From Candidatus Brocadiia bacterium (GTDB lineage: Bacteria > Planctomycetota > Uabimicrobiia > Uabimicrobiales > JABWCH01), in NCBI GenBank assembly GCA_013359215.1, contig JABWCH010000004.1, positions 1 through 40,805 on the forward strand: 40,805 nucleotides of DNA, given 5' to 3'. Position numbers and translations under genes: made by a program. Under the pieces are notes generated by a model. It searched no databases, was not told where the DNA came from, and saw only the letters and a program-made list of their open reading frames with translations. Below are positions 9,373 through 18,300 of the stretch, one piece after another (the stretch's first letter is position 1; every line of letters starts with the position of its first letter).

Positions 9373-12300
9373 TTAGAAAAATTTTCCAAAAGCGACCTGG
9401 TCTTTGAGTCCCTTGTAACTCTTCTTTTCCTTTTCTTCTTTATCCTTAACCGCATCACATAAGGCTTTGTTCGGCCATTCAAAACAGAATTCTGATAGCC
9501 AGGAATTAGCTATAAACGGCTTAGGCATTAGAGAAGCTCGCAAGATGATTTCGAAATGGCGAATGTCTACGGAACGGCCTGCTTGTAGAATGATAAAGAA
9601 AGCATGGAGCGCCCTGGAGCATAGCTCATAGGGGGAATATTTTTTGCCACTTTTTACTTGCAATAGTTGTTTAAGTTCCTGATCTGGCTTAATCTGGCTC
9701 ATTTCACCTTGATGAAAAACCTGCATGCTGAGTTGAGTCCCTGGCTCGCCAATAGAATGTGCTGACAAGAGACCTATAGGGGTTCCGCAAGGAACTTCTG
9801 GTACATCAGGAGCCACTGCTGCCCATTTCCCCAGACATGAAGAACAAACTCCTTCTTCGTCATCACAGGTTAAGGGCGAAGGTAAAAAAATTTTGGGGAG
9901 TTTGGATAGCTTGTTGGAGTTCGATTCTTTTAAATCGAAAATTTTATCCTCTTCCTTCAATAAATTTTCGATTTCCATTTCATAATTAGCATCTTCTATG
10001 GTAACAAGTTTATTTTCATGCCATTTTTTTATATCTCCACGATTCTGCCATGTTTCTTTTAATTTTTTTATTAGTTCTTTTCTCTCGTAATTTTCTCTCT
10101 CTCTCCACGCTGCTTTTTCTATTTTTTTTATTTCTGTATCTTTGTTTTTCGTTATAATCCGCAGTGTTGTAAAGGGCATTCCAGGTAGTTTCTTCATATC
10201 GCAATAATCGCAATAATCGCAATAATCGTGGGTTTTTTCTATGGCTTTTTCTTCTATTTTTTTCTTGCAATCGCTATTAACTACCTGCAAAGCATGTGCT
10301 CTATGGATAAGCTTACGAGAGAAACCACCAGCGCGGCTTACTCCGAGTTTTTTTTCCACAATGGACGACCGCGCTGCAAAGGCTGCCATAAAATATTCAC
10401 CATAGGTCAGTCCCTTGCACTGGCATCCTTTCAAATCAGGCGTGAACAGAACACCATCATCAGCTTCATAAGACAGACTCCCCAAATGAAATGACATCTG
10501 GCCAATATCGCCAGGCTTTCCCTTGGCTTTGCTTTGCAATAAAACGCTAAGGGGAGACGCAGTGTCAAGAGTTCTACAATCTTCTTTGCTGTTTTCTCTT
10601 ATTTTCTCTTCTAAACTTTTTTTTTCGGCTTCTATTTCTTTTTTGTCTTCTTTCTCTTTGCCTTCTTTGTCTCTTTCTTCTTTGTCTGGGATTCCCTTTG
10701 ACTCTAGTTTTTCCCGATATTTTTCCAAGTCCTGTACACCAAAACTAATCGGTACTTTATGGCATACATTGGCTACTGTTGAAATCGCTCGATGGATGGT
10801 TTCGATTTGCTCTGACCCTAACTTATTGATGGACGCTTCAGGAAATTCTTGTTTCTCTGCAGGAGATTTTTGTTTGCTCCACCATAGTCCCAATTGCAAA
10901 TCTAGCTCCTGAGCATACAAGCTTTTTCCATTGGCTGGATTAAGTGCGTTGCAAGATGGCAGTAAGGTTTTGGCCTCTTCGCAAGCTTTTTGGGATAATG
11001 GGACGTGTACGCCTACAGTATCTCCATCGAAATCTGCCCCAAAACCTTTTACACACGTCACTGGGAGTGCTACAAGATATGGCTCAGGTAACAAATCACG
11101 CAGATAAAAGGCTTGAACATTGGCTCTATGCAATGAAGGATTACGGTTAATAAATACTGGCCTTTTATCTTTTTTTAGCAAATCTTCTTTTATATATTTC
11201 TGTATTTTTTCGAGTATTTGCTCAGCATGCGTTTGTTTCCATTCTGCTTTTATCTGCTCTTTTTCTGGTGATTCTTCGTTAAAATGTTGCAATGCCTCTT
11301 TCTGTGCCAATATTCTTTCAATCTGTCTCTGTAATTTTTGTATCGTCCATCCATTCCATGGTTGATCCTTATCTTGACAGACCATACGATGCAATATGGC
11401 AGGCGACAAAAGTTCATAGGCCAGGTAAAAGCCCAGATCACATTCATCTATCGTAAGAGTTGGGTCAGGCACGATGATAGACCTTGCGCTGAAGTCTACT
11501 CGACGTCCCATCAATTCTTTTCGCAAAATACCTGTCTTGCCTTGTAATCTGAATGATAGACTGCATAATGACTTCTGGCGCAAATCGGTTTTAGGATAGT
11601 AGCACCGACCGGATATCAATTGATTAACGCGATCAAATAGCTGAAAGCGATATTGTCCTTGTTTCCTTTTTTCTTTAGGGTTATCAATGCGTCCTGCTAG
11701 TAAAAGGATCTCCGAATAAAATTCATTGATAGGCCCATAAACTGGTTTGCCATTCGTGGCTACATGATATATGGGACGATGATGCGGTGGCAGTACTGGA
11801 AGTTGATGTAAAAAATAACGTTGGATCTTAGGGAATTCGTTGTAAAGGATTTCTGACCAAGTGAGTTTTACATAATACGGCTTAGATATTATTTCTGGAT
11901 AGATATCGCATAGTCTTGATCTATTTAACTGCTTTTTTTGGTCTTCCCCTTTTTGAGAAAGCATTTTCGTTTCCTCAGATAGTTGGACGCATTCAAAAAT
12001 TTTTTCATCATAAAAGTCCTTATCCAATAAATCATTGAGTGCCTGGATAAGATCAGACTTCAATTTATGGGATATTGCTTTCTTTGAATTATATTCCTTT
12101 ATCTTTTTTTGTATTTCAGCAGAAAACTTGGATACAATGTGCTGAGAAGCTTTATCTTGAGATTCTTGCAATTTTTCTAAAAATTTCTCAAATTTATCAC
12201 CTTTAAAATCACCTTCAGAAAACGAGGGAATCATCTCTTTATCAATAACCGCCTTACTAATGTAATTGCAAATAATTTTCTTTTTTTGTTTTGCTGAATC

Positions 12301-15300
12301 TCTTTCTTTCTCTATTTCTTCCCAAGTTTTATTTAAGCGACGTTGGGCTTGCTCACTATGATTCATCAAGGCTTTCAGCAATTTGCTCGTTTTTTTTAAT
12401 TGTTTATCTCTTTCCTTTTGGGAAGCATCTTGAATATCCTTTTCGATGAATAATCGAGAATCTTCATAGAAAAGATGAGAAAGATAGCCTTTGTCAAGTT
12501 CAAGCTCTTTCTCTACAATGCTTTGGAATAAACGATTGAATATGGGTATAGGCAAATTGATGTGTCCCATTCTCCATCCACGACTCTCGGATGGCAGATG
12601 AGGAATTCCATCGGTGTTAATATCTCCTGGTTTCATTTCTAACTGTTTTTTCCAGCCTTTGCTACGATCTCCAGGATAGTCGAATAAAGGGCCGAAAATT
12701 TGCTGAGAAAATAGCCCTTTCGAATCTGGGGCATTGGTTACATCGTTTTCACGGTATTGAGAGCGGCTTACTTCGCCATGAGACCAGTCAGGCTTTGATT
12801 TATCTTTATTTGTAGCCACAATTTTATTTGTAGCGACAATTTGCATCCGTAAATCGGGAAAATTTTCGTCGGAAAATTTTTCGATGGGAAAAGCATCCTT
12901 ACTATTCGGGAGTAAAGATTTTTCTCCGTCTACCATACACTGCATACCCATAGCCATCCACCAGGCAGCGATGCGATATAGGGAGTAAGGTATTTTAGCG
13001 GGCAGGGAGTGGTTTTCTCCCAGTTCTAGAAATAGAGGCAAAAGTCCACGGAATTTTGGTCCCCCGCCTTTAAAATTAGCAAATTCTTGCAGTAAAGTTT
13101 TTGCATTAGGGTAAGCCATCAATGCCCAAAATTCCCACTCCCCAAAACGTTGTCCGCCCTGTACTTTTTTGCCACTCGGCGGTTGTTGCGTAACTTGGGA
13201 ATAGAATGGGCCAATGGAACGGGCATTCCCTTTATCAACAGCATCAAGGTCGAGACGCATAATCCATTGCTTTCCGACAAGCACATTTTCGATCTTTTCC
13301 TCATTTTCAATATGAGGCGGAAGCGACGGCATCAGATTCTTGTTAGAGGGAAAAGCCAACGTTTTTTTACCACCATTTTCTTCTGTTTCTGCCAATTGCC
13401 CTACATTATGCCTCCCTATCACTCCTAGTGGATTCAGAATGATCTGTATTGTTTCCTTTTTTTCACTATCTACCCTGGGTGCCAAATCGTCAGCTAAAAT
13501 GCGTCCCACTACTCCTTTATTCCCATGACGATTGGCGATTTTGTCGCCTCTTTGCATTCGGCGTTCCTGAATAAGCTGGATAGTACCATCCTGTTTATTG
13601 AATTTAAGATATCCCCATTTGCCTGACGGCACCCGATATTGGCGACCATTAAGTACTTTTTGGGTTTTGAATAGAAGTTCGCCAGGATGAATAGGAATTT
13701 CAAGAAGTATTTGATTCCAATAAAGCGGGTCGTTATTTTGCCCCTTGCACCAAATGCCCGAGTTATAAATGATATATTCCTCTTGGGGCAATAGAAAATC
13801 TTCTATACAACCATTGTTGAAATTGCAGGTTACTTTTCTGATCAATATTATTTTTTTTTGAGCTTCTTCAATTGTCAAACAGGCCCCTTGCTCATCGAAA
13901 AATACAATCTTTTGAAGTGTACACGCTGGTCCGCTTTCTGGATAATGATATTCTTGTTCGATTTCTCTACAGATACACGCGAATTTTGTGGTAAATAAGA
14001 TATCTCCAGCTTTATATTTTTCATGAATCTTAGGATCATCTTTGACCAATTCATTTTCATAGAGATTGTATAAGAAGGGTTTTTCCTGCTTATCGAATTG
14101 AAATTGTATCTGCTTGCCATTATTCGAGGAAGAAATGAGTTCCCACTCTCCTCCTTCCATGCCTTGTACCTGAAAGGTTCGACCATCCAGAGGAAGTTTC
14201 TTCCACAAAATCAGATCCCCTGGAAAAAGCAGGACACCCTCTTCCGCTTTATAGACAACTTCCTCGCTGTCCGAGCTTACCCATGTTTTTTCTATCGTAT
14301 CGTTAACGCTAATTGTCTTACGGATAGTGAGTTTTTTTGCTGCCTCTTCGGTAATTACAACAGCATCTTCATAATTCCACAAACCATAGGACATATAAGC
14401 AGCCAACAGATTGCGTCCTGGAGGATAAATTTCCTGATTTTGAGCGAACTGTTTCTTGTCAGGCATACACAGAGGTCTATCCTCTGGATTGTCTTTCATC
14501 TTAGTGCTTTGATTCATCATGGTACAAGCCATGGAAACTCGATTGCCATCGTCTTTGGTGAGATGTGGCACTTGAAGAGATTGCAAATGGAAGAGACAAG
14601 AAGGATAGGGTAGCCACAACATTCTTTTATTCTCTTTGAGCAAAGAGATAATCTTTTGTTTGTCTCCATAATGAAAGGTATAGCGACGTCCCAAACGAAT
14701 CGAGTTTTTATCTTCATTGATCTTTTGCCAGCAGCTATACTGGAATTTCTGATCCTCCTGATTGAGTACTGTTTGCCATTCGTTTTGCTTCTCTGCTTCG
14801 ATCCCAGACAGGGGATAGACGATAATTACATCATCTTGCTCTATTTGAAATGTCGGCAGATAAAGTGGTTTCTTTTCGCAAACGATTTTATCTTCCTCTA
14901 GCTTCAAGAGATAATAACCAGCGCAAAGGCTACCATATTTAATTTGAGCGGTTCCAGCAAGATGTAAAGTTCGACCAATCTGCGTACCTTGTGGCGTATC
15001 TATAGGATCCAGGCGTCCCAAATGACTGTAGTCCAACTGACGCAACATTTGATTGTGGCGATAACCGTGTTTCCCTGATGGAGAAGGCATCACAATTAGT
15101 TTAACCTGACGAGACAGATGCTTAGATGCAATCTGCTTGTCTATGGGAGTGATCTGACGATAAGGATAATGTTCAATATAATCGGAGATTTTTTTACTCA
15201 AAGATTTTTCCATAGCATCTTGCCATGTTCGGAGTTGGCTATATTGAATATTGCGTATTTCTCTGCTTAAATGCGTTGCCCAAAGTTTTCGCAGGTAGCC

Positions 15301-16200
15301 GTAGATAAATATTCTCAGATAATCTCCCAACAAAAGAATGCGCATATTGGAAAGAGAATATTGGGGCGGAGGGGAATATTTCCCTTGAGACAAAAGTAGC
15401 AGTCGTTTCAGAATGAACTTCCATAATTCTGTTGAAATACCCCTGAAATAGTCAAATTGATCCCAATCCGTAAACTTTTGACATTCTTTTAAACTCTCGA
15501 AAGCATGGAGATTGCTACAGTCAAAAAAGAGTTCCCCTGATATGGCCCGATCTAATATTTCGATATTTGCCTCCCCTTCATACGGAACTTTCAATACTTT
15601 GGCCAGATTTTCTATATCTTTGCTGCTATCTGCTGCCCCTTTGTAAGGGCCATTTTTAAACCCCTCTTCTTCTATTTCCTTAATCTCTTCGGACAATTTA
15701 GGATAGATTTCTTGTAAGCAATTACCAGAAAACTTTTGCTTCCCCCAATGCAAAATAAAACAGAAATTTTCTTTGCATTTTTTAAGTTCAAGCTTAACCA
15801 CAGAAGTGTCTGTTCCATCAGGCTTCATCTCGCAATAATAGGAAGTAACCTTTTCCTTATTATTCGTTTGCGAGCACTCCCTGGTATAAAAATGGGGTCC
15901 GCTGTGGCGGGAAAGGACGGCTATAGGGGTATATTCTCGAACCTTGCCAAGGTTCGCATTGCGAACCTTTAAATTGCCATTGGGAGAAAAAATAGTATCT
16001 ACACCAGGAGCTAACAACTCTCTATTCTCCCGATATTTTTTTTCGCATGATTTTTTCCATTCCTCCCAAAGACGAAAGGAATAATCTTGATGTCCCGATA
16101 CCCAGTAGTCGATCCAATCGCAAATAAGGCTGGGAAGTTTCTCGACAAAAATTTCATAGCTACGGCGATGGATATTGGCATCAAAGGCTTCATAAATCAT
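9373..16200 (-). CDS. single-chain RNA polymerase, β and β' fused (2275 aa)
   Basis: One open frame carries both large polymerase subunits in β-to-β' order. β part (1 to about 1110): SHLGRLDPIDTPQG (about 391-404), NYEDAVVITE, GDKIANRHGNKG with K887 and K895 equivalent to E. coli K1065/K1073, NPLGVIGRHNVGQ, TQQPPSGKK and GGQRFGEWEFWAL. β' part: WSHGEVS, GLFSQQIFGP, RMGHINLPIPI (about 1212), GRRVDFSARS (about 1566), catalytic GADFDGD with D1723, D1725 and D1727, an F-loop-like SKAKGKPGDIGQ, the bridge helix (about 1936-1970), a Zn site ending CDDEEGVCSSC, and SIGEPGTQLSMQVFHQGE with the trigger-loop His kept but the Arg (E. coli R933) changed to Gln. The N-terminal β' zinc finger is missing, as are the large lineage insertions. 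AAGGAG precedes the ATG. The catalytic residues predict an active enzyme. Confidence 0.96.
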   Translation of the reverse strand: MIYEAFDANIHRRSYEIFVEKLPSLICDWIDYWVSGHQDYSFRLWEEWKKSCEKKYRENRELLAPGVDTIFSPNGNLKVRNANLGKVREYTPIAVLSRHSGPHFYTRECSQTNNKEKVTSYYCEMKPDGTDTSVVKLELKKCKENFCFILHWGKQKFSGNCLQEIYPKLSEEIKEIEEEGFKNGPYKGAADSSKDIENLAKVLKVPYEGEANIEILDRAISGELFFDCSNLHAFESLKECQKFTDWDQFDYFRGISTELWKFILKRLLLLSQGKYSPPPQYSLSNMRILLLGDYLRIFIYGYLRKLWATHLSREIRNIQYSQLRTWQDAMEKSLSKKISDYIEHYPYRQITPIDKQIASKHLSRQVKLIVMPSPSGKHGYRHNQMLRQLDYSHLGRLDPIDTPQGTQIGRTLHLAGTAQIKYGSLCAGYYLLKLEEDKIVCEKKPLYLPTFQIEQDDVIIVYPLSGIEAEKQNEWQTVLNQEDQKFQYSCWQKINEDKNSIRLGRRYTFHYGDKQKIISLLKENKRMLWLPYPSCLFHLQSLQVPHLTKDDGNRVSMACTMMNQSTKMKDNPEDRPLCMPDKKQFAQNQEIYPPGRNLLAAYMSYGLWNYEDAVVITEEAAKKLTIRKTISVNDTIEKTWVSSDSEEVVYKAEEGVLLFPGDLILWKKLPLDGRTFQVQGMEGGEWELISSSNNGKQIQFQFDKQEKPFLYNLYENELVKDDPKIHEKYKAGDILFTTKFACICREIEQEYHYPESGPACTLQKIVFFDEQGACLTIEEAQKKIILIRKVTCNFNNGCIEDFLLPQEEYIIYNSGIWCKGQNNDPLYWNQILLEIPIHPGELLFKTQKVLNGRQYRVPSGKWGYLKFNKQDGTIQLIQERRMQRGDKIANRHGNKGVVGRILADDLAPRVDSEKKETIQIILNPLGVIGRHNVGQLAETEENGGKKTLAFPSNKNLMPSLPPHIENEEKIENVLVGKQWIMRLDLDAVDKGNARSIGPFYSQVTQQPPSGKKVQGGQRFGEWEFWALMAYPNAKTLLQEFANFKGGGPKFRGLLPLFLELGENHSLPAKIPYSLYRIAAWWMAMGMQCMVDGEKSLLPNSKDAFPIEKFSDENFPDLRMQIVATNKIVATNKDKSKPDWSHGEVSRSQYRENDVTNAPDSKGLFSQQIFGPLFDYPGDRSKGWKKQLEMKPGDINTDGIPHLPSESRGWRMGHINLPIPIFNRLFQSIVEKELELDKGYLSHLFYEDSRLFIEKDIQDASQKERDKQLKKTSKLLKALMNHSEQAQRRLNKTWEEIEKERDSAKQKKKIICNYISKAVIDKEMIPSFSEGDFKGDKFEKFLEKLQESQDKASQHIVSKFSAEIQKKIKEYNSKKAISHKLKSDLIQALNDLLDKDFYDEKIFECVQLSEETKMLSQKGEDQKKQLNRSRLCDIYPEIISKPYYVKLTWSEILYNEFPKIQRYFLHQLPVLPPHHRPIYHVATNGKPVYGPINEFYSEILLLAGRIDNPKEKRKQGQYRFQLFDRVNQLISGRCYYPKTDLRQKSLCSLSFRLQGKTGILRKELMGRRVDFSARSIIVPDPTLTIDECDLGFYLAYELLSPAILHRMVCQDKDQPWNGWTIQKLQRQIERILAQKEALQHFNEESPEKEQIKAEWKQTHAEQILEKIQKYIKEDLLKKDKRPVFINRNPSLHRANVQAFYLRDLLPEPYLVALPVTCVKGFGADFDGDTVGVHVPLSQKACEEAKTLLPSCNALNPANGKSLYAQELDLQLGLWWSKQKSPAEKQEFPEASINKLGSEQIETIHRAISTVANVCHKVPISFGVQDLEKYREKLESKGIPDKEERDKEGKEKEDKKEIEAEKKSLEEKIRENSKEDCRTLDTASPLSVLLQSKAKGKPGDIGQMSFHLGSLSYEADDGVLFTPDLKGCQCKGLTYGEYFMAAFAARSSIVEKKLGVSRAGGFSRKLIHRAHALQVVNSDCKKKIEEKAIEKTHDYCDYCDYCDMKKLPGMPFTTLRIITKNKDTEIKKIEKAAWRERENYERKELIKKLKETWQNRGDIKKWHENKLVTIEDANYEMEIENLLKEEDKIFDLKESNSNKLSKLPKIFLPSPLTCDDEEGVCSSCLGKWAAVAPDVPEVPCGTPIGLLSAHSIGEPGTQLSMQVFHQGEMSQIKPDQELKQLLQVKSGKKYSPYELCSRALHAFFIILQAGRSVDIRHFEIILRASLMPKPFIANSWLSEFCFEWPNKALCDAVKDKEEKEKKSYKGLKDQVAFGKFF
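10201..10227. repeat. 9-bp tandem repeat inside the polymerase gene
   Basis: Three perfect copies of GCAATAATC. On the minus strand they encode DYC three times (residues 1992-2000 of the polymerase), adding a cysteine cluster between the bridge helix and the remaining Zn-site cysteines. The reading frame is preserved. Confidence 0.85.
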
Positions 16201-16230
16201 TGGCTATCTCCTTTTGACTCTCTCTATCTT

Positions 16231-17718
16231 TTAGACATTATTATCATGTATTCTTTTATGTTCTTCAAAAGGTTTTATGTTGAAGATGGCTTTTGGTCCT
16301 TTATCGCTATAATCAAGACAACGATATATTATATTTTCCAACTCTCTAATATTGCCTGGCCAGTCATATTCCATGAATTTTTCAATATGCTCACGTTTGA
16401 TACTTGGAAGGCTATCTTGATTCTTTTTTTTGTCTGAATGGGCTGATTTCCCTATGCGTTTGGAATTCTCCTGTCGTTTTTTTAACCACCTTTTTCTAAA
16501 GATTTCGGCTAAAATAGGAATATCCTCTTTGTGTTCCCTGAGTGGAGGCAAATCAATGATATGACCTGTAAGACGGAAATACAAATCTTCACGGAAGAGC
16601 GATTCTTTCCCCATTTTTTTACTTCTGAATATCCAATCCCACAAAGGACGATTCGTAGCAGTAACCAGGCGAACATCTACAGGCTCAGGAACTCCGCCCA
16701 ATGGACAGATTTCTCCAGGGTCTATGGCACGCAGCAAATGCCTCTGGATATCCAGTGGAGCGTCTCCCACTTCATCCAGGAATAAAGTACTACAAGATGC
16801 CCTTTGAAAAGCGCCCTTTACTTCAGGCGTACCTTTTTGGGGTTGGTCTTTTGCTTTGCCAAAAAGGGTCACTTCCAGAAAGTTGCCCTCCAATGGGACT
16901 GCTGCCAGACTCTCGGCTACCAACTCTTTAGACTTTCTGGGACTACACTCATGGATCATCTTGGCTACCAACTCTTTTCCTGCGCCTGTTTCGCCTCGAA
17001 TCAAAACAGGTAGAAAAGACGGCCCAATAAATTTTTGCACATCTCGCTTGATCTGCAAGAGCTTAATAGATAGAGTTGCCATTTCTTGCAAAGGGTCATT
17101 TTCTATATCGCATAATACCTTGTTTAGAATCAGTTGGTCTAAAATCGTTTTTAACAGGTTATCCAGATTTTTTTGAAAGCTTTCTTTCTTTTTCTCTCCT
17201 GATGAAAAAAAAGGAAGTACATTGTTTTTATCACATTCTGGATCTTGCAAAAAGGAATCATTTTTTTTCGAGTTTTGGGAGATATAGATTACCCTTAGCC
17301 TCTTTTTTATCCAATCTTTATCCATTTCAGTATCTTTGGCTTTCTTTTCACTATCTTCGGCTTTTTCTGTAGTATCTTCGACTTTCTCTGTAGTATCTTT
17401 ATCTTTCTCTACTATAGATTTTCTAAGTTCATCTATAATCTTAGGCCCGATGTTATCTTCAGTCTTAGCATCCCAGATATCCATCAAGATAAGACAAAAT
17501 TTTTTCTTTTGGAATTGAGAAGACATTTCTTTAATTTTATACAGCGAAAACCATTCTGACTTTGGTTCTATTTTAACGTCTTCTTCCAAATGATCTTGTG
17601 CAGGAACTTGCTTGTTATATTCTTGAATTACGGAAGGCAAATGCTTATTAAGGTAGTCAACCAACTCCTCTAGCAATTTTCCTTTGCCGAATTCATCATC
17701 TAAAAATGGAATGATCAT
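16231..17718 (-). CDS. receiver-AAA+ protein, NtrC class without GAFTGA loop or HTH
   Basis: Residues 1-200 look like a divergent receiver domain: acidic start FLDDE, phospho-acceptor candidate D80 in LILMDIWD, Ser in VIYISQNS and a later Lys-rich PFFSSGEKKK, split by a charged linker with repeats such as DTTEKVEDTTEKAED. Residues about 220-460 are the AAA+ domain of σ54 activators: Walker A GETGAGKE (about 242-249), Walker B TLFLDEVGD, sensor I ATNRPL, arginine finger FREDLYFRL and WPGNIRELENII. Where NtrC has LFGHEKGAFTGA this protein has LFGKAKDQPQKGTP, so the σ54-binding loop is gone; the protein also ends without a Fis-type HTH. It therefore cannot work as a normal σ54 activator. AAGGGAGAG precedes its ATG. 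The polymerase gene follows 30 bp later, making that enzyme the obvious remodelling target (inference). Confidence 0.9.
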   Translation of the reverse strand: MIIPFLDDEFGKGKLLEELVDYLNKHLPSVIQEYNKQVPAQDHLEEDVKIEPKSEWFSLYKIKEMSSQFQKKKFCLILMDIWDAKTEDNIGPKIIDELRKSIVEKDKDTTEKVEDTTEKAEDSEKKAKDTEMDKDWIKKRLRVIYISQNSKKNDSFLQDPECDKNNVLPFFSSGEKKKESFQKNLDNLLKTILDQLILNKVLCDIENDPLQEMATLSIKLLQIKRDVQKFIGPSFLPVLIRGETGAGKELVAKMIHECSPRKSKELVAESLAAVPLEGNFLEVTLFGKAKDQPQKGTPEVKGAFQRASCSTLFLDEVGDAPLDIQRHLLRAIDPGEICPLGGVPEPVDVRLVTATNRPLWDWIFRSKKMGKESLFREDLYFRLTGHIIDLPPLREHKEDIPILAEIFRKRWLKKRQENSKRIGKSAHSDKKKNQDSLPSIKREHIEKFMEYDWPGNIRELENIIYRCLDYSDKGPKAIFNIKPFEEHKRIHDNNV

Positions 17719-17743
17719 AGAATATTCTCTCCCTTGTTTTATT

Positions 17744-18088
17744 TTAAAAAATATAATATTTTTTAAATTTTTTGATGTGTTCCTGAATTAAATTCCAATG
17801 ACGGACACCATCCTCAATATTTCTGGTCCAGTCAGGAGGATTGGCATCTGTGTTTGCTTCTAAAAACTCAGCAAGAGAAGACTCTTTCCAAGAATCGCGA
17901 CTACAATACTCAGCTATTACTTTTTTGTTTGTTTGCTTAAGCTGCCCCAAGGCATCGTCCAAAAAAACTTTTGCATTTTCAATGCTTTCTTTATGTTCGA
18001 GTATAGGCGATTTATTAAGATAATGGAATTTTCCGTATATTTTCTTGGAAAATTCGTGTAGACTGGCAGGTGTCAGAAAACCTGGCAT
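17744..18088 (-). CDS. small helical protein, first gene of the polymerase operon (114 aa)
   Basis: No family recognised. It is a soluble, mostly helical protein with aromatic residues near both ends (FSKKIYGKFHYL; VRHWNLIQEHIKKFKKYYIF) and no cysteines forming a metal site. AGGAG lies just upstream of the ATG, and a σ70-type promoter sits about 30-60 bp upstream. The AAA+ gene begins 25 bp after its stop. Being first in the operon and small, it could be a regulator, a small polymerase subunit or an inhibitor; nothing in the sequence decides between these. Confidence 0.7.
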   Translation of the reverse strand: MPGFLTPASLHEFSKKIYGKFHYLNKSPILEHKESIENAKVFLDDALGQLKQTNKKVIAEYCSRDSWKESSLAEFLEANTDANPPDWTRNIEDGVRHWNLIQEHIKKFKKYYIF

Positions 18089-18117
18089 AGCTTTCTCCTA
18101 AAATAAAGATAGAGTCT

Positions 18118-18146
18118 ATCATAATCTAAACGATTTTGTTTTTCAA
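18118..18146 (-). promoter_or_regulatory. σ70-type promoter of the polymerase operon
   Basis: Read on the minus strand: TTGAAA (18146-18141), a 17-nt spacer, then TATGAT (18123-18118). Transcription would start near 18111, about 20 nt before the 114-aa gene. It is a close match to the housekeeping consensus and is the only good match I see on this strand in the divergent gap. Confidence 0.65.
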
Positions 18147-18198
18147 TATGTTTACCAAAGAAATTTTCTTAAAAAATTCTTTATGGTTCAAAAATTTC

Positions 18199-18227
18199 TT
18201 TACAGAAAAAATTAAAAAAGCTAAAAT
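18199..18227 (+). promoter_or_regulatory. σ70-type promoter of the cas10 operon
   Basis: TTTACA (18199-18204), a 17-nt spacer and TAAAAT (18222-18227), giving a start near 18234 and a leader of about 67 nt before the cas10 ATG at 18301. The opposite-strand promoter lies about 55 bp away, so the two operons share a short AT-rich control region (18089-18300). Confidence 0.5.
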
Positions 18228-18300
18228 CGTTTTTCTTCAGAACGAAGTACAAAATGGGGCTACTATAAAATTCACATTTTTTTTAATTGGAATTACAGGT

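Noticed and set aside
10523..10912. 129-aa plus-strand ORF and other long antisense ORFs within 9373-16200
   Set aside because: Mirror frames of a Lys/Glu-rich coding region; Ser/Phe-rich low-complexity products with no SD.
9373..16200. Housekeeping rpoB-rpoC fusion of Helicobacter type
   Set aside because: Too short and divergent, no ribosomal-protein genes around it, lacks the β' N-terminal zinc finger, and sits in an operon with an AAA+ protein beside cas genes.
16231..17718. Ordinary σ54-dependent activator with σ54 promoters nearby
   Set aside because: No GAFTGA loop, no HTH, and no -24/-12 (GG-N10-GC) site found in the divergent region by eye.
18136..18300. 55-residue N-terminal extension of Cas10
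   Set aside because: It is Lys/Phe-rich without an HD motif, overlaps the plus-strand promoter, and the family start motif begins at 18301.
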